Assembly (NCBI GenBank): GCA_037355855.1
Contig: CM074760.1
Span: 4,890,501 to 4,954,500 of the forward strand
Reading direction: 5' to 3'
Origin: Pseudo-nitzschia pungens
Lineage: Eukaryota; Bacillariophyta; Bacillariophyceae; Bacillariales; Bacillariaceae
DNA: 64,000 bases
The notes below the pieces were generated by a model. That model did no database searches, was not told where the DNA came from, and saw nothing but the letters and a program-made list of their open reading frames with translations. The position numbers and the translations under genes are program-made. How positions within the stretch are numbered: position 1 is the first letter of the stretch; each line of letters starts with the position of its first letter. This document shows, piece after piece, positions 39,095 to 48,563 of this stretch.

Positions 39095-39940
39095 CAAAAT
39101 GTGGGATACAATACTACCGTATGAGCAGTATGCTGCAAGTATACATCATGGTATGACCAGGGGGTATGGCCTATATGTACAATACATACTGGAACTATAT
39201 ACCTGGCCTTGCAGTTAGCGGGAGCAAGTTAGTGAGTGTCCATAACAAGCAAGCATCACGATTAATATAGACCCGTATCGTTATGCTACAGCACTGTTCC
39301 TACAAATAGTGCAAGACAGAAAGATGCTATCCCAAATACAGAGCTGCATTGAGCTCAGTTTCCACTTCTTTGTTCTTGTCTCCTTCAAACAAAGCAACCT
39401 ATCATGCCCATCCTTGTGACACTCTATGGTAGAATTGGTTGGAGTATTATGGGATAGAGGTATTTTAAAGATGAATGATTAATAAATTGTGAATGGTTGA
39501 ATACTTTGCAAGATGGGAATAATTTCTTGAGTATGGAATGAATGAACGGTCAAACAATAATATTGTTCGTTGAGTCATTTGAATCTTTGTTTATCTTGAT
39601 ATTTGAATATCCAATTAGTATTGGATTATATGTGTACTCTTGTATGTTGAATATTCAGTATATGTATATGAATATCATATATATTGGAGTACATGTGGGA
39701 TTCAATGAATCATTTAGAGCCTTCATAGGATCGTAATGCTAGCATGTTACAAGACTATCAGTGAATCTTATCGTACCTTTAAGGGAGTATCCTGTAGTAT
39801 CTGATTGTAGACAATAGTGTCTAAACAGTATCCTTTGTAGACTCACCATTTGCCAGCACTCTGTGTGCTGCTGTTCCCACTGCTGCTCTTGCTGCTCTTG
39901 TTATGATATATCTCATTGCTGACAAGGAATATCATTCTAC
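39095..39940 (+). repeat. Diverged family A LTR split by a solo family B LTR
   Basis: Left part 39095-39414 keeps GGGGGTATGGCC...GTACAATACATACTGGAACTA and CCTATCATGCCC; right part 39752-39940 keeps GGGAGTATCCTGTAG, GTAGACTCACCATTTGCCAGCACTC and TTGCTGACAAGGAATATC. Both match the order of 5706-6220. Confidence 0.6.
39415..39751 (-). repeat. Solo LTR, family B
   Basis: Reverse complement begins TGTAACATGCTAGC and ends ...CATAGAGTGTCACA, 337 bp, like the other B LTRs at their ends but much diverged inside. A clear target duplication was not found. Confidence 0.6.
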
Positions 39941-40184
39941 TGTAGTATGTTGATGCTGCGGCTTGGTTAGTACATACAATTAAGTACTACTACACTGCCA
40001 ATGCGTCCTAGGCCCCAGCACAGCAGTGGATACAATGTAAGATGAACAAGATGTCAACCCCCATTAAGTGGAATTGCTGCAGGTCCTGTAGAACTGCTTG
40101 ATTGTATCCATTTGCTCACTTATTGTAGTTTGGTACAAACGTACTATACAAATACATCATATCTGGTATCTCTCTGGTAGTACC

Positions 40185-40285
40185 TCTTATGTACCTCTAA
40201 AGCAAGACCTATTATAGTCATTTATGGTCTTAGTGTATGCAATAGTAGTGTTGTCGTTGCCTTACTCTTGTTTGTCAGCACTCTG
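40185..40285 (+). repeat. Family A LTR fragment
   Basis: TATGTACCTCTAAAGCAAGAC, CTTAGTGTATGCAATAG and TTGTCAGCACTCTG match the 3' third of the family A LTR in order. Confidence 0.45.
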
Positions 40286-40318
40286 TTTCCCATTGTTGAA
40301 AAAAAATTGCTAATACAA

Positions 40319-40397
40319 AATTCCTATCAGCTGTCCCCCGGTTCTACATCCTCAACTACTAATTTCTACGGAAACCGGGGGACAGCTGATAGGAATT
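40319..40397. mobile_element. Short foldback element, 25-bp perfect arms
   Basis: Arms 40319-40343 and 40373-40397 are exact inverted repeats containing CTATCAGCTGTCCCCC, with a 29-bp loop. The TATCAGCTGTCCCC core is shared with the MITE at 43650-44119. Confidence 0.7.
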
Positions 40398-41150
40398 CCG
40401 TAGTATCTCTGGTGTTGAGGGCCAAATATGTTAATTCCATTGGTGATGGTACGTATAGTAGTAGGGCCTACACCCAGTCAACACCAATTTGTACCACACC
40501 AACATTTCTGTCATATATTTTTCGAGAAACTTTGGAATCCGACACTGCAGGATCTCAATTCAACTCTAAGTACACTTTCTCTTTGCATTGGCATGTCTTT
40601 GAAGGGAGTTGAAGCAACTTTGCGCAAATATCACCTTGCTATGGGACACTCCTCTCTGTGCCAATGATGCTCAAGCGTAAATCATTAAAATCTTCTTGGG
40701 ATTTACATGTATTTCTATGTTATGATGCTTTATCAAGGCTTTGTTTTGGATTGGATGGATATTTCTTGGTTCTTTCATGAAACGATTGTCCACCTTTCTT
40801 GCCTACTGCTACTAGTACATTGGAGTGATATGAAATGTGATCCTCTTTATCAAACTCCATTTTCTTGTTATAACATTTAAGGTCTTATTCAAACATCTGT
40901 GCTACTCCACTTCTGGTTCACTCCCCTTCAAAACATGTATCTGTGTATTCTTTTGTGTCGTGTATTGTCTTTTGAAATGATCTTAGCACGTGTTTGCTCT
41001 CAATCAGTCTCCCCAATTCCGAGTAGCTGAATAGCATTCGCACTACCATTTCTTTCAAAGTGCATGACGCTTAGGGATGCTTCTTTGCCGTACTGTATCC
41101 CCTTCTGCTTCATGAGTAATTGCTTTGCGCTACTGTTCATTCGGGCATAT
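40398..41150. other. Intergenic, no gene recognised
   Basis: Open stretches are short and lack domain character; the last part is 3' flank of the 41151 gene. Confidence 0.4.
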
Positions 41151-42111
41151 TCAATAGGAATAATATGGTGACCGATAGTGTCGACTGGTGCGGTCGTTTC
41201 GAAAGCCGTAAGAGTAGTAGAAATTTGACCTCTTCCGTTGGCCATACCAGTGGTACCCGTAATAGCCTGTTCAAGACACCACGGGAAAGTGTCCACAAAG
41301 CGAGCATTCAATGAGGCAGGCGAATTCAAGCACACAATTTGTAAGGCATACGCGACTTCGCATCGCATGAAAAAGCAAGAAACATCCAAAACTTACCACC
41401 ATACCCCCCGAAGGGACCGCTCACATAACCGAAACCATAGTATCCACAGCCATAGTAACCGCAACGTCTTCTAGTTCTATGTCTGTAATTGTAATAGTAC
41501 CGGTATGGACGCAGTGCACGAAAAACGTCGGCCTCCTCGTCGCCTATATTGTTTTCTTTGATAAGATTTTCCAACTCCTCTTCGGTTTGGATAACGCCGC
41601 CGTTACCGTCGTCGCCGTCCCTCTTCTCCTTGAAAATGCCTTTTGGGAGTGGCCCTGCTCGTCTCAATGCGTCTGCCTCCTTCTTTCCGAGCTGGTTCTC
41701 TTTAATGTGCGATTCCAACTCATCTTCGGTAAGAACGGGTTCGAGTTCACCGTCAAGTCCGTACATAAAGTCGACTTTGACGCCATCTTGTTTGCTGCTC
41801 TTACTTTTCTTTCCTCTTTTTTTCGCGTTGGTCTTGTAGAAATCCAAAAGCTCTTTCTCTGTCATTTCTCTCATATCGAGCTCCTTCTCAGTCATCTCAC
41901 GTTTTTCGATGCCATCCATTCTATCGAGTGAGATCTCCTCCAGTTCTTTCTTCTCCTGGATCAAATTAGATTTGATATCAATATTGCTATCATTGACGCT
42001 GTCATCGTCGTTGTGATTGTGAGCCCTGTTCCTCAAGAACTCCGCTGCACTCGTCTCTTCCAAACGAACCAAGACGCCGGAAAGTAGCAACAATAAAAAA
42101 AGGCGACACAT
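41151..42111 (-). CDS. Secreted tyrosine-rich protein with tandem acidic repeats, two exons
   Basis: Exon 1 is 41397-42111 and exon 2 is 41151-41266, joined over a 130-nt intron (41267-41396; GTAAGT...GAACAG); 831 nt give 276 residues. The Met at 42111 directly starts a signal peptide (MCRLFLLLLLSGVLV), so it is preferred over an in-frame Met 31 codons upstream. The mature part is acidic, with MTEKELDMREMTEKELLDFY, a Lys/Ser-rich patch (KKRGKKSKSSK), and two copies of a TE-E/D-ELE--IKEN--G--EAD module (about 128-158 and 183-206). The C-terminal 75 residues are Tyr/Gly/Arg-rich (RPYRYYYNYRHRTRRR, CGYYGCGYYGFGY), and the Tyr/Arg bias continues through the spliced exon. No known family is recognised. 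The composition fits an extracellular or frustule-matrix protein, which is inference. Confidence 0.7.
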
Positions 42112-42599
42112 CTGTGGTATCGAAATTGTAATATCTGACGATGGCTGGTTACCTGTTCTGTCCAATGCTGATTGGGAAGTTATGTCGAGCTCATGGCAGA
42201 GCAACGATCAAAGTCAATGCTTTCAGATTTAAAATCAGTTGTGTGTATTTCTACCGATCAGTCGACACCATTAAATACCAAGACAATTTCAACATTTGAA
42301 TCATATTTCCACGACGTCTCGCATCGCTGTGTTATTGAGATACATGCTTCCAGCTGATAATTGTTTTTGACATGGCATCAATCTTGTTTTTTGAGAAGCG
42401 AACGTTCCGATAAAGCAGTCTTGACTCGCATTCACAGATTGTATTCGTGAAGCAGAATATTCATACTACTTATCACAGTTAGCTTGTCGCTAAAATTACA
42501 TACCCACGTGGTAGATTATTTGCTTACACGCACGAACTTAGTGTCGCGGAAAACCTGGTAGCACCAAGTTCCGCGGCAGGGATGCTCAACACATACAAC

Positions 42600-42912
42600 A
42601 CAATAACAAAGTACGAAGTAAGGTTATTTTTACTATCATCTGGATCACCAAAGGTAGCAGTAAACCTTCCGTAATCGTAATTCACCGTACACGTACTTAT
42701 TATTATGGTTACTAGAGTGTGAGCACGTGTAGCAGTAAGGTTACTCGCTCCAGTGCAGCCGAGAGAAAATGAACATTTTTTCAAAATTCAAATAATCTTA
42801 CCGGTACGTAGTAACCTTAATTTTACTTCGTACTTCGTACTTCGTAACATTGAATCTGCTACGTAAAGTAAGTAAGCCTTACCGTACTCTTCCCAATTCA
42901 ATTACTACGTAC
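42600..42912. promoter_or_regulatory. GTAAGG/TACGAAGTAA motif cluster upstream of the Tyr-rich gene
   Basis: AAGTACGAAGTAAGGTTA, GCAGTAAGGTTACTCG, CTTACCGGTACGTAGTAACC, three ACTTCGT in a row (42825-42846) and AGTAAGTAAGCCTTACCG, 490-800 bp 5' of the start. Confidence 0.4.
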
Positions 42913-43035
42913 TACGGTACTACATAGCTCTTATCAGCTAAGCCCTACACGACTTTCATGTTGTTGAATAGGGGCTTTAGGGCATTTTGACATTCGTCTT
43001 GTGGTAGATTTTTCTACACGGCTCTACAGAGCATT
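42913..43035 (+). repeat. End of a TATCAGCT-type foldback MITE
   Basis: Matches one arm of the element at 43650-44119: CTTATCAGCT, CACGACTTTCATGT, TTTAGGGCATTTTGAC, GTAGATTTTTCTACACGGCTC. The partner end is missing or displaced. Confidence 0.6.
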
Positions 43036-43053
43036 GGCATCTACAGCCTCAAT

Positions 43054-43452
43054 GAGTGATTCCTGAAAACACAAATTACCTAAAGCATTAAATTGCATTA
43101 AACAACGTTTATTTTTTTGCGCACCCAACGGATGTGAATGAATGAGAGTTTCAATTGTCGATGTCGGTTCGTGCCTATTTTGGGCATTTTGGAATTTGGA
43201 ATCCACTTTCCAAGAACAAAAAAGTCATTAGCCGAACCTCTATGGCAGACCGGCTCTGTTTTTTGATTTTTAGATTCCGTTGAGAATTTTTTCAGAGTAT
43301 CAGATTATGACAGTCGAGGTGCATCCTCTGTCATAATCTGATTTTGAATTTGCATTATTTGCATTAATTAGGACTAAATCCTTTCCCGAAAACCTAAATC
43401 GACCGTTATTACTATAAACTTTTAATGCAATTAATGTTTTCAGGAATCACTC
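43054..43452. mobile_element. PIF/Harbinger-type MITE
   Basis: Ends GAGTGATTCCTGAAAACA and TTTTCAGGAATCACTC, flanked by AAT (43051-43053, 43453-43455). It shares TTGCGCACCCAACGG and TTTTGGAATTTGGAATC with the 11171-14826 transposon. A hairpin, ATCAGATTATGACAG with CTGTCATAATCTGAT (43299-43342), lies 110 bp from its right end. Confidence 0.8.
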
Positions 43453-43649
43453 AATATTCACCACTGTGTGCTCTCTAGCAAGAAATGCATCTATTTGACC
43501 ATTCTCAGCTGTATTTTGGCATATGCTTTGTCCCTTCCCGTGAGTGCACTTGTGCATTCTTGGAGGATCAAAATGTGAAGCAATAACAAAGTAACGCAAT
43601 TCATCACCAATCAAACAGAATTCATTACCAAAGTAGTAATAATTCAATT

Positions 43650-44119
43650 ACTACATAATTCTTATCAGCTGTCCCCTCCACGACTTTAATGTCCTTTACT
43701 CGCAAGTTTAGGGCATTTTGACCTTCACCTGGTGGTACATTTTTCTACTGGAGTCTACTGCACGACTCAGTCATTTCCCAGAAAGAAACTCTGGTACTAA
43801 TTTTCTACACAAATTCATGTACAAATTAGGATTCAACTCCTCCTGACCATGGTGATTGAATTGGAAGCAGTTGCAATACTAGACTTGAAGCCATACCACC
43901 TATGTCCATCCAACCCTTGTGCCCAGAGTTGGTTTATCTGGTATTATCAAGTCAAGATTGGTTGAGTAGGAGCCAAAATGTAATTTTGAACAATATCATG
44001 GAGCTGCTCTGTAGAGCCGTGTAGAAAAATCTACTACCAGACGAAGGTCAAAATGCCCTAAACTCGGGAGTAAAGGACATTAAAGTCGTGGAGGGGACAG
44101 CTGATAAGAATTACGTAGT
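43650..44119. mobile_element. Foldback MITE with about 99-bp inverted arms
   Basis: Arms 43650-43748 and 44021-44119 are near-perfect inverted copies (ACTAC-TAATTCTTATCAG, CTGTCCCCTCCACGAC, TTTAGGGCATTTTGACCTTC). The 272-bp centre is unrelated and non-coding. Confidence 0.8.
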
Positions 44120-44159
44120 ACAAAAGAAATCACACTTACTTGATTGAGCCATATACAAA

Positions 44160-44720
44160 GCACTTACATACCGGAAAGTTACCAGGTAAGAGTAATTACT
44201 GTAGCAGGTTTCTTTGTTTAAAAATCCTATTGTCAGTGGAATTCTGTCGCACAGCCTCAAGAAGGTGGTGCAATCCAACTCTTCTTCATATTCGAATTGA
44301 ATTCGAATTCGTGTTTAAATTTGTGCAGAAATAGTACAGGTACTAATTGTTGTACAGAGAATGGATTACTCGTACTGTATTGTACAGTAGTAATTGTACG
44401 GTACGCGAATTCGTGTAGAAAACTACTTCGTATTTTTTACTCTGAAGCGTTCGAAAAATCGAAAAATTACATAACCTACGTAAGGTTTTACTGAGTAACC
44501 TTACGTACCGTAACGTTACTCCTAACTCCTACGCGTCTCTAATTACGTACGAAGTAGCAGGACTTAAGATTATTGTTATGAGTAAGATTACCGGTATTTC
44601 TTTTCATGTCCCGAAAAAGATTTTTTTTCAAAAAAAAAGTTTCAATCGTTCTCGTGAAGCATTAATCTTACCGTAATCTTACAGTAAGTTTTTTTTTTTA
44701 ACTTACTTCGTAATACGCGT
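44160..44720. promoter_or_regulatory. GTAAGG/TACGAAGTAA motif cluster upstream of the Nudix gene
   Basis: ACCAGGTAAGAGTAATTACTG, ACCTACGTAAGGTTTTAC, GAGTAACCTTACGTACCG, TACGTACGAAGTAGC, GAGTAAGATTACCGG, CTTACCGTAATCTTAC and AACTTACTTCGTAATACG, 120-670 bp 5' of the ATG. Confidence 0.45.
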
Positions 44721-44839
44721 TCATGTAGTCTTTAGTGCTCAACCAACCCTCGGACGGAGTGGGAAAGGGTCTGCTGCTCATGCCGGCATAGCTCACTATT
44801 ACATCTACTCCGTATTATTTTTTCAGAATAAATTCGAGA

Positions 44840-45595
44840 ATGAATCCTCCACTCCTACGCAGAAGGCAACCGCAACTAAACCGTCGAATGACAGTGTCCA
44901 TCCTACAGCTATTGATAGCGATTTACATCATTCGAAATTTATTACTTTCTTGGGTCGAAACCAGATGTAATTTAAAAAAAAAGGAAATTACGTCGACAGC
45001 AAGTGTATGGCATGGTGGACATCCTGCACATGATAAAAGTGGTTCGTGCTGGTGTTCAGAAGACAACTACTGTCTGTGCACCCCGAATGTCGCCATTGAC
45101 TTGGTGATTGCATCGAGCGGAAAGAGCAAGAAAGGTACCAAGGAAGACTATGTGTGGCTTGTCCGAAGGAAGGACACCAATCAATTTGCAACAATGGGTG
45201 GATTTGTAGAAGTTGGCGAGAGCACAGAAGAAACTGTGGCACGAGAACTTGCGGAAGAGATGTCATTGAAATTAGAGCATCCACCAAAACTCTTTGGTGT
45301 ATACTCTGATCCACGCAGAGATAACCGACGCCATACGGTCTCTATAGCATATGTGGCTCATGTTTCGGATGACATTCAGCCGACCGCCGGTGATGATGCG
45401 AAAGAAGTTGTCAAAGTTCCAGTCGATGAGATTGAGAGCATAGATTTTTTTTCCGACCATAAGACGATATTACTTGATTATGTTGCTGCTCTGAGAAACG
45501 AAGTGGTCGAAGATCGTTCGACAAAAGGTGATTTCCCAGAAAACGTTCAGCGATCTACATGCGGAATCTTCAATACACCCGAGAAACACAATTAA
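44840..45595 (+). CDS. Membrane-anchored Nudix hydrolase
   Basis: A 251-residue enzyme of the Nudix fold, which hydrolyses a nucleoside diphosphate linked to another group; the substrate cannot be read, though the SDPRRDNRRHTVS stretch is common in ADP-ribose-type members. A hydrophobic segment at about residues 18-38 (after Arg-rich MNPPLLRRRQ) suggests a signal anchor, so secretory-pathway localisation. A CWC...CLC cluster (Cys 70, 72, 78, 80) could bind zinc. The Nudix box runs from Gly121 to Leu143 with Glu127, Arg135-Glu136 and Glu139-Glu140; the usual Gly two places after the EE pair is Ser142. The first ATG after a stop-rich stretch is used. A copia element begins 154 bp downstream. 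Confidence 0.85.
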   Translation: MNPPLLRRRQPQLNRRMTVSILQLLIAIYIIRNLLLSWVETRCNLKKKEITSTASVWHGGHPAHDKSGSCWCSEDNYCLCTPNVAIDLVIASSGKSKKGTKEDYVWLVRRKDTNQFATMGGFVEVGESTEETVARELAEEMSLKLEHPPKLFGVYSDPRRDNRRHTVSIAYVAHVSDDIQPTAGDDAKEVVKVPVDEIESIDFFSDHKTILLDYVAALRNEVVEDRSTKGDFPENVQRSTCGIFNTPEKHN

Positions 45596-45749
45596 CGAAC
45601 AGGTATGCGACCATGCACAGAAATTCATGACTATTTTATCGGGTTACTTGCATCCCGGCGTGCAACATTCTTCTAATGCTCTGGGCGGCGGGGAAAAGCG
45701 TATCAGTATGATTACACTAGCAAAGCAATGTTGACTACTGGGCCGTCCG

Positions 45750-46024
45750 CGTTGTAATAAAGCACTCTATGGTCACTTCGCTATATGACGAAATATGTAG
45801 ACAATGGTGTTGCTTCTGATTGTGATTATCTTATTCTATCGGTTTTGAATTGGATAAAATCAAGAAAAGTGAGTTGATCTGAAAACTGTCTTTTCTCTGT
45901 GATATTTTCTCTTCTCTTTATGATCTGAAATAAAGTTGGTCCTGGATACTTTTTTTTGTTTGATCATTCGATTATTTCAATCGTATTTTCGTCTGTCCGT
46001 TGTACAAATATTATTTTCCCAACA
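45750..46024 (-). repeat. 3' LTR of the copia element
   Basis: Reverse complement starts TGTTGGGAAAATAATATTTG and ends TTTATTACAACG; 275 bp, about 98% identical to 52485-52759. Confidence 0.9.
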
Positions 46025-47543
46025 CACTCCTGTGATTTGGCGATGTTCAGGTACCTTGTTTCTGCTTTGCCAAGTCAAACTCCTCGTTCAATTGACGATA
46101 CTTCTCTAAAATCTGATAGTACTTTTCTTTGTACTTCTCGAAGTCTTCCGCCCTGATGCCAAGAATTGCATCGCGGAACTTGTAAAACAAAGCCCCCTGC
46201 AACGGTTTCGTAAAGAAATCAGCGATCATCTCTTCAGTTGGGCAGTATTGCACCTTGTAGTGTTTCTTCTGGATTTGATCTGTGATGAAGAAATATTGTA
46301 TGGAAATGTGTTTGCTTCCTTTACCAGTAGAAAACCTTCCATTGTTCTCCAGCAACATGGCGCTCCTGTTGTCTTGCATCAATATGTCTTCATCTGCCTT
46401 TCCCGATTGCTCAATGCGGAACAATCGATACCAGATACACTTGGGTAACTTCTGTCCAACCGTGATTAGTTCTGTTTCTGTCGAACTAATGGTGTTTAGT
46501 TTGAGCTTACTCGATGCGCTCATTAGAGCACTGGTACCCTCGGTCACATACATTCCCACATGTCCCTTCATATCCATGTGAGCTGCGTGTGATCCGTCCA
46601 TGTAAATTCTTGTTCCTTGCCCATCTGCCCTAATGATCAATGGAAGATGTGCTGTGCCTTGCAGATACTTCATCAGATGTGCTAGTTTCTTCCAGTCATG
46701 TTCGTCCGGTTCTCTGACACAAGTACACAGGAAACCACATGCGAGTTGGAGATCGTTCCTGGTTTTCATGCTTAGGTAGAGTGCCGTCACCGTTAATGTA
46801 TAAAACATCTCCGCCTTTTCTCGCGGCAACAGTTCCGCGCTTCAATCTCCTGTCTTGAACAGATACTCAGGCGCTGCAGTTGGTTTCGTACCGATCATGT
46901 CTGGTGGCAACTTGTCTATGAGCTTCTTGATGTAGTCATACATGGTTATCATCACGGCCCCTTTGTTGGAGAAGTCCAGCGTCATGCCTAGGTACTTATG
47001 TATCGGGCCTCTCCCAATGGTCAATGGATCGGTCTTTCCGTAAACCCCATCGAGTTTCTTCAGAAACTCAGTCACTTGTTCTGGATCTTTGTGGCTGACC
47101 AGCCCATCGTCTACGTGAAACACCACTGTCAACTGCAAGCCATTCACTTCCTTATTCCACACACACGGATCGTATCGATTCATATCGAGCCCCCATGACT
47201 TGAGGTGTCCCGTCAGCTTCTTGTATGCCAATATGGCAGCGTTGAGGGTTCCGTATATTGCCTTCTTGCATTGAACATAAATGACTGGTTTCCCACGCTC
47301 TTTCCGGAGGTGTTTCTTCCACTGGCCTGTGTCATATTCAACCAGTAGTAGCGCGTCCTGTCACCTTCAGGAAAAGAAGTGCATCCATGTCGGTTTGCAA
47401 AAATTGTGCCGGTAAATCGAACGATGCTACATCTCTGCCTTCCATTGTGATTACGGCTAATACGTATTTGATGGCTTCGATTGCCGGTGTTGGCAATGAG
47501 TTGTCTTGTTTTGTAGTCCACAGACGTTGAGGTCTCCCATCTG

Positions 47544-48563
47544 GAACATTAAGGAAAAAAAAACTTTTCTGGAAAATTTCCATTTTCATGCGCATTGTGC
47601 GCGCGACTACTCTCAAAAAATCTGTGGGCAATAAGAACGCCTCTTATAATTAATATGCAACCATAATTTAACGGTCTTAAACGGTCATCTTTGTCCTCAA
47701 AACGATTGTCCTCAAAAAGTGTCCTCAACGATTTTGTCCTCAACAGACTGTCCTCAACCATTATGTCCTCAACAATTATGTCCTCAACGTTTTGCTTGTT
47801 CAAAGGCATGGGGCACAGAGTAGTACCTCTGCCGGACCGGTTTGACTCCTGGTTGGAGCTCAATGGACACCGGTTCTATATTTTTGAGTAGACCCAACCC
47901 TCCTCCAAAGAGTGTTGGGAATTTCTTCAGTGTTTTCTTCAAGGCTTCCTTGGAGGCGTCCGTAATCTCCAGGTCATTGACCATGGCGTCTATGTCGACT
48001 TTGGAGTAGTCTGCGTCCAAAATTTTGGCTTGCCTCTCTTCCTCCTGTTGGAGGATCGGACTTTGTGTGTTGGCGAAGAATACTGCCTCACATTTGTCCG
48101 GGTCAGTAAGTTCCCCCATTCCCTTCATGGTGTGGGGATGGAGTCACCCTGCCACTCGATGGTGCGGGAACTGTATTTTATATCCAGTCCCAGTTGTGCC
48201 ATCATGTCGGATCCTATGATCATGTCGTAGGGCACCTCCTCATGGTGATGATATTCATCCACTTGGAAGGTCCATTTGATGGTCTTGGAGTTTGAAAATT
48301 CTATCAACCTCAGTCCCACTGAAGCCGCAGACTTGGTTCGGAACTTGCCCCCATAGGTATTATAGGTGACAGATCTGTGGTCTCGGTTCGTTAGTTGACT
48401 TCGGTCGACAAATTGCCTTAGAATTATGGACTTGGAGCATCCTGAGTCCAGTAGGCCCCGGAGCATCCTCCCCCTTCCTTTATGGTCCAGTACCTCCACA
48501 CAGACGTCCGCAAAATGAACGCCATGGAAATTTTCTCAAAAAAAACTTTTTTCCATAATGTTC
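47544..48563. mobile_element. MITE of family H, copy 2, with captured gypsy DNA
   Basis: 1,020 bp with inverted ends GAACATTAAGGAAAAAA and TTTTTTCCATAATGTTC and a CTG duplication (47541-47543, 48564-48566), inserted in the copia RT between RGCA and DGRPQ. Its length plus CTG is a multiple of three. The left part has the same GTCCTCAA array and spacer order as copy 1. The right arm of the hairpin is missing; in its place is the gypsy fragment. Confidence 0.85.
47795..48511 (-). repeat. Gypsy family A fragment inside MITE H copy 2
   Basis: Corresponds to 1485-2197 of the left-edge element: the end of the Gag-Pol linker, the protease (LLDSGCSKSIIL retained) and the start of RT. It has TGG where the left-edge copy has the UGA at 1842, but a 5-bp insertion (ACACC) two codons before MKGMGEL shifts the frame. 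It ends abruptly at both sides within coding sequence, with no LTR. Confidence 0.88.

Noticed and set aside
40268..40612. 114-codon frame
   Set aside because: Runs through a foldback element and LTR remnant, with no coding signature.
41479..41931. 150-codon plus-strand frame with hydrophobic stretches
   Set aside because: Antisense shadow of the acidic repeat region of the secreted protein.
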